Source: Arsenicitalea aurantiaca | Lineage (GTDB): Bacteria > Pseudomonadota > Alphaproteobacteria > Rhizobiales > Devosiaceae | Direction of reading: 5' to 3' | Assembly (NCBI RefSeq): GCF_003994485.1 | Contig: NZ_RZNJ01000001.1 | Span: 809,765-873,764 of the forward strand | Length of the DNA: 64,000 bases | Shown: piece after piece, positions 1 through 7,176 of the stretch | Layout of the letters: each line of letters starts with the position of its first letter | Numbering within the stretch: position 1 is the first letter of the stretch | Notes under the pieces: generated by a model | Seen by the model: only the letters and a program-made list of their open reading frames with translations | Database searches by the model: none | What the model was told of the DNA's origin: nothing | Program-made: the position numbers and the translations under genes

Positions 1-513
1 ACGGGCGCAAAATTCCTCGAGAACATGATCGGCAGCAGCATCGCGCTCGATCCTTCGACGATCGGCAAGGTCAACGCCGTCGTCTACAATCGCATGCGCA
101 ATCGCGCCGGCTTTTCGAGCCAGGAGTGGAAGGTCGCCTACAATCAGGTGAAGGCGCTTTCGGACCGCAAGCAGCTCGACGAGCGCGCCCTGCTGCGCTT
201 CGCCAGGTTTGGATATGGTCATCACACCGCCGCCGCGGCCACCGTGCTGCTCCGCGTCAGCCCCGAAGTCTTCGTCAAATGGCTCGCCATGCAGGATTAT
301 GTCGCGGTGACGGTCGCCTTGCGTGCGATGGGTGTATCGCCCGACCTCTTTGATGCGATGGTGGCCACGCTCCCCTGGCGCGACATGCCGACCGAGGCCG
401 ACCGTACCAATGTGCGGGCCCGCTTCGAGGCGATCACGCAGGACGAGGCCGAGGAAATCTTCGAGCTCTGGCGCGCCCACTCGTTTCGCCGCCGGTCATC
501 CGCCGAAGCCTGA
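1..513 (+). CDS. C-terminal part of a DUF2336-like protein (5'-truncated by window edge)
   Basis: The reading frame is already open at base 1 (codons read TGAKFLEN before the first ATG at 25), so the gene begins upstream of the window. About 170 residues are visible. They are helical and carry no membrane segment. The stretch around YGHHTAAAATVLLRVSPEVF resembles the C-terminal half of DUF2336 proteins, an alphaproteobacterial family of unknown function; that assignment is from memory of the family and is not secure. It ends in a basic tail, RRRSSAEA. No catalytic motif is visible. An internal start at 25 is possible but unlikely. Confidence 0.5.
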   Translation, partial: TGAKFLENMIGSSIALDPSTIGKVNAVVYNRMRNRAGFSSQEWKVAYNQVKALSDRKQLDERALLRFARFGYGHHTAAAATVLLRVSPEVFVKWLAMQDYVAVTVALRAMGVSPDLFDAMVATLPWRDMPTEADRTNVRARFEAITQDEAEEIFELWRAHSFRRRSSAEA

Positions 514-544
514 TCCGCCATCGCCTTGACCGGCTCCTGGCGCC

Positions 545-766
545 ATGATCTCTGATCAAATGGCTCAGGATGCCCATGGAACCTGCGACGAATGCGGCAG
601 CGCCTTTCTCAAGGCGCGCTCGGTCATGGACGGGCTCTGCCCCGAATGTGCGCACTGGCTCTATGGCAAGCCCGCATGCCGCCACGAGATGGTGGGCGGC
701 CGGTGCCGGCACTGTCATTGGGACGGCTCGGTCTCTCCTTTTGTCGCAGGACTCAAGCCCGCCTGA
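545..766 (+). CDS. Small zinc-ribbon-like protein
   Basis: This is a 73-residue protein with paired metal-binding cysteines: CDEC near residues 14-17, CPEC near 32-35, then a third cluster of C, H and CRHCH near 45-58. The spacing suggests one or two zinc knuckles. The regular Cys pairs argue that it is a real gene rather than chance. It starts 32 bp after the preceding gene with no strong ribosome-binding site. It could bind nucleic acid or act as a small structural zinc protein; nothing in the context decides between these. Its function is not recognised. Confidence 0.5.
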   Translation: MISDQMAQDAHGTCDECGSAFLKARSVMDGLCPECAHWLYGKPACRHEMVGGRCRHCHWDGSVSPFVAGLKPA

Positions 767-800
767 ACGGCCGAATTTCTGCTGGACCACAAGGCCGCGA

Positions 801-826
801 TAGATATAAAGATATCTTTATATCTA
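801..826. promoter_or_regulatory. Perfect 26-bp palindrome, probable ArsR-family operator
   Basis: Bases 801-813 (TAGATATAAAGAT) are exactly the reverse complement of 814-826 (ATCTTTATATCTA). This AT-rich perfect dyad sits in otherwise GC-rich DNA and ends 13 bp before the start of the ArsR-methyltransferase gene. ArsR-family repressors bind such dyads over their own promoters. The gene order (ArsR-methyltransferase then metF) matches the SahR-type regulators of methionine and S-adenosylhomocysteine metabolism. Autoregulation of the operon is the inference. Confidence 0.75.
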
Positions 827-839
827 TGGAGGGCGTGGT

Positions 840-1814
840 TTGGCTGATGCCGAGCGATTGGTGGGCGCATTGCGCGCGGCTGGGGAGACGACCCGGCTGC
901 GACTTCTGTCTCTGCTCGCCGATGGAGAGCATTCGGTCAAGGATCTGACCGAGATCCTCGGCCAGAGCCAGCCACGCGTTTCGCGCCATCTGAAGCTCCT
1001 TGCCGATGCCGGGCTCGTCGTGCGCCACGCCGAGGGCGCCTGGGCCTATTACCGCCTCGCTGATCGTGGGCCGCTCGCCGATCTCGCCCCACTCCTGATC
1101 GCGCGGCTGGACGAGGATGATCCCGATCGGCTGCGCGACAGGGCCCGGCTCGAGGCCGTGCGCCAGAGCCAGCAGGCGCAGGCCGGCGCCTATTTCGCCA
1201 AGGTCGCCGGCGACTGGGACATGCTGCGTGCCCTGCACGTGCCCGAATCGGCGGTCGAGGCTGCGGTTCTCGATTGCGTCGCCGATCGTCCGGTCGAATC
1301 CCTCTTCGACCTCGGGACCGGCACCGGGCGCATGCTCGAGCTCCTGGCGCCGAGCTATCGGCACGGGGTCGGCATAGACAGCAGCCGCGAGATGATCGCG
1401 GTGGCGCGCGCCAAGCTCTCCGCCGCCGGCATCGGCCATGCGCAGGTCCGCCTCGGGGACATTGCCGACCTCGACCCGGGGATCGGGCGGGCCGACCGCA
1501 TCATGTTGCATCAGGTTCTCCATTATTTCGACGATCCGGGACGTTTGCTCGCCCAGGTCCGGCGTGCGCTGCGGGGTGGAGGCGAGATCCTCATCGTCGA
1601 TTTTGCGCCTCACGCGCTCGAATTCCTGCGCACCAGCCACGCCCACAGGCGGCTTGGCCTGTCGGGCGAGCAGATGGCGGGCTGGGCCGACGCTGCCGGG
1701 CTTTCCGTCGCCGAACACCGCGCTTTTCCCAATACGGCAGATCCGGAGGGGCTGACCGTCTGCCTCTGGCGCCTCACCGACACCAGCGACACCCAAAGGA
1801 GCCGCTCGCAATGA
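840..1814 (+). CDS. ArsR-family regulator fused to a SAM-dependent methyltransferase domain
   Basis: The protein has 324 residues. The N-terminal part (about 1-80) is an ArsR winged helix, with the recognition-helix region QSQPRVSRHLKLLADAGL near 42-59. The C-terminal part is a class I methyltransferase fold with the glycine motif DLGTGTGR at 157-164. The start is TTG at 840, six bases after a GGAGGG ribosome-binding site; no ATG in this frame fits the domain start. The gene overlaps metF by four bases (ATGA). In alphaproteobacteria this fusion next to metF resembles SahR regulators, which are thought to sense S-adenosylhomocysteine or SAM. Whether the methyltransferase domain is catalytic or only a sensor cannot be told from the sequence. 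Confidence 0.85.
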   Translation: MADAERLVGALRAAGETTRLRLLSLLADGEHSVKDLTEILGQSQPRVSRHLKLLADAGLVVRHAEGAWAYYRLADRGPLADLAPLLIARLDEDDPDRLRDRARLEAVRQSQQAQAGAYFAKVAGDWDMLRALHVPESAVEAAVLDCVADRPVESLFDLGTGTGRMLELLAPSYRHGVGIDSSREMIAVARAKLSAAGIGHAQVRLGDIADLDPGIGRADRIMLHQVLHYFDDPGRLLAQVRRALRGGGEILIVDFAPHALEFLRTSHAHRRLGLSGEQMAGWADAAGLSVAEHRAFPNTADPEGLTVCLWRLTDTSDTQRSRSQ

Positions 1815-2713
1815 CAGAAATCCACGAGCAGGCGCGGGCCAGCCGCCTCGTCGCGGCGGCCCGCCCGCCGCTCGCACTTTCCTTCGAGTTCTTTCCGCCC
1901 AAGACCGATGCCATGGAGCAGCGTTTCTGGGAAAGCCTCGCCCGCCTCGCGCCGCTGCAGCCGCGCTTCGTCTCGGTCACCTATGGCGCGGGCGGCACGA
2001 CGCGTGAGCGCACCCTGCGCATGGTCTCGGCGATCAAGTCCGAAAGCGGCGTCGATGCGGCCGCGCACCTCACCTGCGTCGGCGCTTCGCGCGAGGAGGT
2101 CGACGGCGTCGTGCGCGGCTACGCAGCCGCCGGCGTAAACCGCATCGTCGCTCTGCGCGGGGATCCGCCCGAAGGGGTAGGGCAGCCCTTCGTCCCGCAC
2201 CCGGAAGGCTATAGGAATGCCGCCGAACTCGTCGCCGGCATCCGTGCGCTTGGGGATTTCGACATCTCGGTTGCGGCCTATCCCGAAAAGCATCCGCAGA
2301 GCCCCAACTGGCAGGCCGACATCGACAATCTCAAGCGCAAGCTCGACGCCGGCGCCGATCGGGCCATCACCCAGATGTTCTTCGACAATGGGGATTATCT
2401 GCGCTTTCTCGAACGCGCCCGCGCTGCGGGCATCACCGCGCCGATCGTGCCGGGCATCCAGCCGATCCACAGCTTCAAGCAGATCGCGGGGTTCGCCGCC
2501 CGCTGCGGGGCGGGCATACCCGACTGGCTGGCCGAGCGCTTCGAGGGGCTGGAAGAGGATCCCGAGACCCATGCGCTCGTTGCCGCTGCGGTCGCCGCCG
2601 AACAGGTGCTCGAACTCGTCGACGAGGGCGTGACCGAGTTCCACTTCTACACCCTCAACCGCTCGAACCTCGTTCTGGCGCTGGCGCGCCTGTTGGGTGT
2701 CCGGCCCGACTGA
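1811..2713 (+). CDS. metF: 5,10-methylenetetrahydrofolate reductase
   Basis: This 300-residue flavoprotein reduces 5,10-methylene-THF to 5-methyl-THF, the methyl donor for methionine synthase, in the cytoplasm. Family features are the N-terminal LSFEFFPPKTD (the FEFFPPK motif, near 23-33), the VTYGAGGTTRERT segment, HLTCVGA, NRIVALRGD and AITQMFFDNGDYLRF. Length is normal. The start at 1811 gives a four-base ATGA overlap with the regulator upstream, so translation is probably coupled. The C-terminus FHFYTLNRS is typical. Control by the upstream palindrome is inferred. Confidence 0.97.
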   Translation: MTEIHEQARASRLVAAARPPLALSFEFFPPKTDAMEQRFWESLARLAPLQPRFVSVTYGAGGTTRERTLRMVSAIKSESGVDAAAHLTCVGASREEVDGVVRGYAAAGVNRIVALRGDPPEGVGQPFVPHPEGYRNAAELVAGIRALGDFDISVAAYPEKHPQSPNWQADIDNLKRKLDAGADRAITQMFFDNGDYLRFLERARAAGITAPIVPGIQPIHSFKQIAGFAARCGAGIPDWLAERFEGLEEDPETHALVAAAVAAEQVLELVDEGVTEFHFYTLNRSNLVLALARLLGVRPD

Positions 2714-2737
2714 TCCCGTTCACCCCCGGTTCAGCTT

Positions 2738-2769
2738 GGATGGCGCAGCATGGCCAGACTGCGCCATCC
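2738..2769 (+). terminator. Perfect 11-bp stem-loop after metF
   Basis: Bases 2738-2748 (GGATGGCGCAG) pair perfectly with 2759-2769 around a 10-base loop, 25 bp after the metF stop. There is no clean T-run behind it; the following bases are TTAAAATGG, so it is either a weak terminator or an mRNA-end stabiliser. The CtrA-like box begins immediately after it. Confidence 0.45.
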
Positions 2770-2784
2770 TTAAAATGGCCTTAA
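2770..2784. promoter_or_regulatory. Perfect TTAA-N7-TTAA box (CtrA-type site)
   Basis: TTAA at 2770-2773 is followed by seven bases (AATGGCC) and TTAA at 2781-2784. This is the full consensus of the alphaproteobacterial cell-cycle regulator CtrA. It lies 56 bp upstream of the Pro-rich membrane protein at 2841, a normal distance for a CtrA-activated or -repressed promoter. The motif is seen directly; binding is inferred. Confidence 0.6.
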
Positions 2785-2840
2785 AAAACTGGTCTTCAGC
2801 GCCAGTTAGTGCCTTCAGTCTGACCCGAGGACGAACAGAC

Positions 2841-3770
2841 ATGAAACTCGACCGTCGCGTCACCGGTGGCCTTGCCTGGGCCGGTATGTTCCTGGTCCTG
2901 GCGATCCCATCCGCAGATCTCCTCGCGCGCCTCGGCGACGGAGAGCAGCCACGTGCTGCCAGCGTAACGCCGGGCGTGGGCGCCAACGCGCTAGACGGCA
3001 ATGCGCTCGATGCGCGCACCGAAACGGCCACCATCACCCCCGCGACCGCACCTGCGGCTGACGCCGCGACCCCGACGCGCCCGAACCGTACCGGCGATCC
3101 CGTCGCCGATTTCGAGGCTTCGGGCCGTCCCATGCCGTCCTATATTTCCGGGGGCGGGGAGACGCCGGCGCGCACCGAGACCGCTTCGCGCCCCGAGGCC
3201 CCCGCGCCGACGCCCAATCGCGTAATCCAGCCCGCAGGACCGAGCGCGACTGCTGTGACGCCCGATGGCCGGGCTGTCACACCCGCACCCGCGACCGGGA
3301 CGGCTTCGACCAATCCCGCGACGCCCGCATCGCCCACGCCCGCGCAGCCGGCCGACCAGCGCACGGCGGCCCTGCCGCAGCCCGGCACGACGCCGACCGC
3401 GCCCGTGCCGATGCCCGCCTCGATGCGGCCCGCGGCGCCCGTCCAGCAGCAGCAGGCCGTGCTGCCCCCGGCGAACACGACGCCGAATTCGTCCGCAACC
3501 TTCACCCGCGATGCGCCGCTCGTTATCGACGAAGCCGAAGTCGCCGCGCGCGAGCGCAGCACCGGTCCGATCCCGCCCGCGCCGATCATCACCAGCGATC
3601 AGCTGCAGGAGTGGGATTCGGGTTCGCTTGCCGACTATCTCGAACGGCGCGGGCTCATCTCCCGCGGCGGCGGATCGAGTGCGAGCTCCCCGCCGCAGGG
3701 CATGTATCTGGACGAGTTCAACCGCCAGCGCGGCGATGGCCAGTTCGTCGAGAATTCGGACTGGTTCTGA
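2841..3770 (+). CDS. Pro/Ala/Thr-rich membrane-anchored envelope protein, function unknown
   Basis: The protein has 309 residues. One hydrophobic segment lies near residues 8-27 (LAWAGMFLVLAIPSADLL), an uncleaved anchor or signal peptide after a short basic N-terminus. It is followed by about 180 residues of low-complexity Pro/Ala/Thr sequence, likely a periplasmic spacer. A more ordered C-terminal part follows: around ITSDQLQEWDSGSLADYLERRGLI, then a tail with YLDEFNRQRG. The start ATG follows a GAGGA ribosome-binding site. The architecture (anchor, flexible linker, short terminal domain) recalls proteins that reach through the cell wall. A perfect CtrA-type box upstream hints at cell-cycle control. 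No family is recognised. Confidence 0.7.
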   Translation: MKLDRRVTGGLAWAGMFLVLAIPSADLLARLGDGEQPRAASVTPGVGANALDGNALDARTETATITPATAPAADAATPTRPNRTGDPVADFEASGRPMPSYISGGGETPARTETASRPEAPAPTPNRVIQPAGPSATAVTPDGRAVTPAPATGTASTNPATPASPTPAQPADQRTAALPQPGTTPTAPVPMPASMRPAAPVQQQQAVLPPANTTPNSSATFTRDAPLVIDEAEVAARERSTGPIPPAPIITSDQLQEWDSGSLADYLERRGLISRGGGSSASSPPQGMYLDEFNRQRGDGQFVENSDWF

Positions 3771-3792
3771 GCGCGAGCGACATCATCGTGAG

Positions 3793-3817
3793 GGCCGGGC
3801 GCACTGCCCGGCCTTTT
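3793..3817 (+). terminator. Rho-independent terminator
   Basis: GGCCGGGC (3793-3800) pairs perfectly with GCCCGGCC (3806-3813) around a five-base loop, followed by TTTT. It lies 22 bp after the stop of the Pro-rich protein gene and insulates it from the J-domain gene. Confidence 0.85.
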
Positions 3818-3871
3818 CGTATTGGTGGGCGGGCGCGCGCTCGCTAAGGTGCGCGCGATTCGGAGGCTGCG

Positions 3872-4594
3872 ATGTCTGTCTGGGGGCGCATTGGCGAGAT
3901 CGTGGGGTCGTTCGGCGACCGCACCGGGCTTGCGGGTTCGCTCGCCAATCTGCTTGATCCTGACACCTGGCTCCCGGGTGGCAAGGATGCCGCGTTCACG
4001 CTCGCATTGATTGCGCTTTCGGCCAAGATGGCAGTGTCGGACGGGGTCGTCACGCGCTCTGAAGTCCGCGCCTTCTATCGCACCGTCGAGGTGCCAGAGC
4101 AGGAGGCGGCGCAGGTGGAGCGCCTCTTCGATCTGGCCCGACAGGACGTTGCGGGCTTCGAGCATTACGCACGCAAGGTGCGCCGCTTCTTTTCCGATAG
4201 CCCCGAGACCCTCGAGCACGTGCTCGACGGGCTCTTCTACATCGCCACCTCCGATGGCATGGTGCACGAAGCCGAGCTCGAATACCTCCGCGCCGTCAGC
4301 GGCATATTCGGCTTTGATGACGTGCGGTTCGAGCAGATCGCATCCCAGCATGTGCTGCTCGACGACGGAACGGACCCCTATCTCGTCCTCGGTCTCGTCC
4401 CTGGCGCCGATGCCGCCGAAGTCCGCCGTGTCTATCGCCAGCTCGTTGCCGAACATCACCCGGACCGCCTGATCGCCAAGGGCGTGCCCGAGGAACTGAT
4501 TGAGGTCGCGACGGCCCGCATGCAGGCGATCAACCAGGCCTATGGCAAGATCGCCAAGGCGCCGGCACGACCGCAGATCGCCTTCACGCCTTGA
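3872..4594 (+). CDS. DjlA-like co-chaperone: TerB-type domain plus C-terminal J domain
   Basis: The protein has 240 residues. An N-terminal helical TerB/DjlA-type domain (about 35-160) carries the acidic repeats KMAVSDGVVTRSEVRAFY and YIATSDGMVHEAELEYL. The C-terminal J domain (about 168-230) has the HPD tripeptide at 196-198, required to stimulate DnaK ATPase. Unlike Escherichia coli DjlA there is no clear transmembrane helix at the N-terminus, so it is probably cytoplasmic or peripheral. It is monocistronic between a terminator and rnpB, and its stop codon lies inside the predicted rnpB -35 element. Confidence 0.88.
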   Translation: MSVWGRIGEIVGSFGDRTGLAGSLANLLDPDTWLPGGKDAAFTLALIALSAKMAVSDGVVTRSEVRAFYRTVEVPEQEAAQVERLFDLARQDVAGFEHYARKVRRFFSDSPETLEHVLDGLFYIATSDGMVHEAELEYLRAVSGIFGFDDVRFEQIASQHVLLDDGTDPYLVLGLVPGADAAEVRRVYRQLVAEHHPDRLIAKGVPEELIEVATARMQAINQAYGKIAKAPARPQIAFTP

Positions 4595-4620
4595 CGGGGA
4601 GGGCAGGTGCTCCCTACATG
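4591..4620 (+). promoter_or_regulatory. Predicted sigma-70 promoter of rnpB
   Basis: TTGACG (4591-4596) and CTACAT (4614-4619) are 17 bp apart. The expected start site, 6-8 bp downstream, falls at about 4626, exactly where the P1 helix of RNase P RNA begins. The -35 overlaps the TGA stop of the preceding J-domain gene. Confidence 0.6.
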
Positions 4621-4625
4621 CGCCG

Positions 4626-5003
<378 letters not shown>

Positions 5004-5029
5004 GACCGCCCAGGCTGCGAGGACACGAG

Positions 5030-5251
5030 ATGACAGAGCGTGACTCTCTCGATGAGCGCATCGCGACGCTCGAAACCCATATCGCCTATCAGGACCAGAC
5101 GATCGAAGATCTGAGTGCCGCGCTCGCTGCCCAATGGAAGGCCATCGACGCACTGCAGCGCCGGCTCGACCGGCTGGTCGAGGACATTGCCGAAGCCGAA
5201 CTCGCCGCCCGCGACGGCACCCGCACCGAACCGCCCCCGCCCCATTACTGA
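5030..5251 (+). CDS. slyX: SlyX family protein
   Basis: A 73-residue protein, mostly one amphipathic helix with coiled-coil character. It includes LDERIATLETHIAYQDQTIE, then LSAALAAQWKAIDALQRRLDRL, and a Pro-rich end (EPPPPHY), the normal SlyX layout. SlyX is widespread in proteobacteria and its function is not established. The start is the ATG at 5030, just after the end of rnpB; a longer version would run into the RNA gene. Confidence 0.88.
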   Translation: MTERDSLDERIATLETHIAYQDQTIEDLSAALAAQWKAIDALQRRLDRLVEDIAEAELAARDGTRTEPPPPHY

Positions 5252-5301
5252 AAGCGGCGCACCGCGCCTTGGCAGGCCGTTGCATCAGATCCACCCCCGT
5301 C

Positions 5302-5374
5302 ACCACCGGGCGCGTCCCGGTGGTCCAGTGCAGCACGCGATGGATTGCCGGGACGAGCCCGGCAGTGACGGGCA
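5302..5374. repeat. Intergenic palindromic repeat (two hairpins)
   Basis: The first hairpin is ACCACCGGG (5302-5310) against CCCGGTGGT (5316-5324). The second element, near 5339-5374, reads ATGGATTGCCGGG-ACGAG-CCCGGCAGTGACG and has a GCCGGG/CCCGGC dyad. The second form (GATTGCCGGGxxxAGCCCGGCAATGACG) is a very common intergenic palindrome in Hyphomicrobiales genomes. It lies between the converging slyX and lipoprotein genes, where it may act as a bidirectional transcript end. No other gene is visible in 5252-5399. Confidence 0.6.
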
Positions 5375-5399
5375 TAAAGGCTTCGCGCTCCGTCGCCCG

Positions 5400-5528
5400 T
5401 CAGGGTGCCGGGGTGGCCGGTGCGTCGGCGGGCGGCGGGGTGGTGGTGTTTGCCGGAGGGCTGTTGTCGCAGGCGGCGAGGGCGAGCGCCGAAATGACGA
5501 TCAGCGGCAGCAGGCGTTTGGTCTTCAT
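5400..5528 (-). CDS. Very small lipoprotein
   Basis: This encodes 42 residues. A basic start (MKTKRLLP) is followed by a hydrophobic core and the lipobox ALAAC, so Cys20 should be lipidated after signal peptidase II cleavage. The mature part is only about 23 residues, rich in Pro, Thr and Ala. A strong AAGGAGA ribosome-binding site lies 7 bases before the ATG. Small Pro-rich lipoproteins of this kind are common in alphaproteobacteria and largely uncharacterised. Confidence 0.7.
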   Translation of the reverse strand: MKTKRLLPLIVISALALAACDNSPPANTTTPPPADAPATPAP

Positions 5529-5712
5529 GGATGATCTCCTTGATTGTCCAAAGCTCGAACGGGCCGGGCGATTGCCCGCTCCGCCGAACCCGACCCTGTT
5601 AGCCTGCCCGCAAGGCGGCGCCTTGACACTTTCGTGATCCTTTCGAGGCGCGTGCCGATGTCGCCGGCCCGTCTGCGCTGGGCCCCGCACCCTCATGGGA
5701 AACAGAATCTTA

Positions 5713-5788
5713 AACTCCACGGCGCACATTGCGCAGAGGTTCCCCGAAGGTGAGCCCAGCGTACCGGTGAACCGGCCGGAGTGGAGTT
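5713..5788 (+). promoter_or_regulatory. Predicted structured 5' leader of rsmH sequestering the ribosome-binding site
   Basis: AACTCCAC (5713-5720) is perfectly complementary to GTGGAGTT (5781-5788). Inside are a hairpin GCGCA-CAT-TGCGC (5722-5734) and a second arm GGTTC (5738-5742) with GAACC (5769-5773), extendable past one mismatch by CC/GG. Together they form a compact three-way junction. The closing 3' strand contains GGAG (5783-5786), the only plausible ribosome-binding site for the ATG at 5798, so the closed fold should block translation of the first dcw gene. The match is seen; regulation is inferred. It resembles no riboswitch class I know. Confidence 0.45.
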
Positions 5789-5797
5789 GCGTCTTAC

Positions 5798-6790
5798 ATG
5801 GGCACATCCCCCATGCCCGATAATGAAGGTGGCCAGGCCCATGTGCCGGTGCTGCTCGCCGAGGTGCTGGCAGCCCTCGCGCCGCTTGCGGGCGCGCGCG
5901 TGGTCGACGGTACGTTCGGGGCAGGCGGCTATTCGCGAGCGCTTCTCGAGGCCGGGGCAACCGTCACCGCGATCGATCGGGACCCCAATGTGAGACGCTT
6001 TGCCGATGCGCTCGCGGCCGAATTCGGCGATCGCTTCACCTTCGTCCCCGGAACATTCTCCGAGCTCGATCAGTTCGCGGGCGGATCGCCCGACGCGGTT
6101 GTCCTCGATATCGGCATTTCCTCCATGCAGGTCGACGAAGCCGGTCGGGGCTTCTCGTTCATGCGCGAGGGGCCGCTCGACATGCGCATGGCCGGCGAGG
6201 GCGAAACGGCCGCCGATCTCGTCAACACGCTCGACGAAAAATCCTTGGCAAACCTCCTCTTCGCCTATGGGGAGGAACGCCGCTCCCGGCGCATCGCCGC
6301 AGCCATCGTTGCTGCACGCGCCGAGACCCCGATTACGACCACAACGGCCCTCGCCGCGCTCATCGAGCGGACCATCGGGCGCAAGCCTGGCGAAATGCAC
6401 CCGGCGACCCGCAGCTTTCAGGCGCTCCGGATCGCGGTCAATGACGAGTTCGGGCAATTGGTTGAGGGACTTTTCGCCGCCGAGCGCATCCTGCCCGAGG
6501 GCGGCCGGCTCGCCGTCGTCTCCTTCCATTCGCTCGAAGACCGCATCGTGAAGCGTTTCCTCGATCCGGAGAAAGCTGCACCCACCCGGTCCCGACACCT
6601 TCCGCAGGTGCAAAGCGCACTCAGCCCCTGGCGCGAGGTGCGCAAGGCGATGAAGGCGGGCCGGACCGAGCTCGAACGCAATCCGCGCAGCCGCTCTGCC
6701 GTGCTCCGTAGCGCGCTCCGCTCCGCGAGCCCTGCGCGCCCCGTGGACAGGGCGGGGCTCGGCGTACCCGGGCGGGGAGGTGACAGATGA
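5798..6790 (+). CDS. rsmH: 16S rRNA (cytosine1402-N4)-methyltransferase
   Basis: A 330-residue SAM-dependent methyltransferase (MraW) modifying C1402 of 16S rRNA. It shows HVPVLLAEVL, the SAM motif DGTFGAGGYSRALL (about 37-50), VLDIGISSMQVD, GPLDMRM, TRSFQALRIAVNDEF and VVSFHSLEDRIVKRF, all family signatures. The C-terminal tail of about 40 residues is basic and low-complexity. It is the first gene of the dcw cluster here; mraZ, normally directly upstream, is missing. The start at 5798 is favoured over the ATG at 5813 because GGAG lies 11 bp ahead, though that site is predicted to be paired in the leader. Confidence 0.97.
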   Translation: MGTSPMPDNEGGQAHVPVLLAEVLAALAPLAGARVVDGTFGAGGYSRALLEAGATVTAIDRDPNVRRFADALAAEFGDRFTFVPGTFSELDQFAGGSPDAVVLDIGISSMQVDEAGRGFSFMREGPLDMRMAGEGETAADLVNTLDEKSLANLLFAYGEERRSRRIAAAIVAARAETPITTTTALAALIERTIGRKPGEMHPATRSFQALRIAVNDEFGQLVEGLFAAERILPEGGRLAVVSFHSLEDRIVKRFLDPEKAAPTRSRHLPQVQSALSPWREVRKAMKAGRTELERNPRSRSAVLRSALRSASPARPVDRAGLGVPGRGGDR

Positions 6791-7170
6791 TCCGCACGCT
6801 CAACTTCATTCTGGTGCTGACCTCCATCCTGGGGCTCGTGGCCGTCTATGGGCTCAAATTCTCGGTGGAGGAAACCGCGTCCTCGAAATTCGCGCTCGAG
6901 CGCACCATCGAGGCGCAGGAGGCCGAGCTCTCGCTCCTGAAGGCCGACTGGTCGTTCCTCAACCAGCCTGGTCACATCGCCCCCATCGTGCAGAGGCACG
7001 AAGCGGCGCTGGCGCTCGTGCGCATCGATCAGAAGCAGTTCGGCAGCTTCAACGACATCCCGATGCGGCCGGCCGAACCCGATACCGACGCGCTCGACGA
7101 GCTCTTCCAGCTCCTCAATGCCGGCATCGACCCGATCGACCAGATTCTCGAACAGATCCTTGAGGAGTAG
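6787..7170 (+). CDS. ftsL: Cell division protein FtsL
   Basis: A 127-residue bitopic inner-membrane protein with a short cytoplasmic start, one transmembrane helix near 6-23 (NFILVLTSILGLVAVYGL) and a periplasmic coiled coil (FALERTIEAQEAELSLLKADW). The RPGH-like element QPGHIAPIV is the usual FtsL landmark before the C-terminal tail. It forms a complex with FtsB and FtsQ that activates FtsWI. It overlaps rsmH by four bases (ATGA) and precedes ftsI by six. Confidence 0.93.
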   Translation: MIRTLNFILVLTSILGLVAVYGLKFSVEETASSKFALERTIEAQEAELSLLKADWSFLNQPGHIAPIVQRHEAALALVRIDQKQFGSFNDIPMRPAEPDTDALDELFQLLNAGIDPIDQILEQILEE

Positions 7171-7176
7171 CACGCC

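Noticed and set aside
753-1877. Long antisense frames opposite the ArsR-methyltransferase, metF, ftsI, murE, ligA, AsmA and nik genes
   Set aside because: They are products of high GC content opposite well-supported genes and show no family motifs.
5544-5753. 69-residue frame upstream of rsmH
   Set aside because: No ribosome-binding site, basic random composition and it runs into the leader fold.
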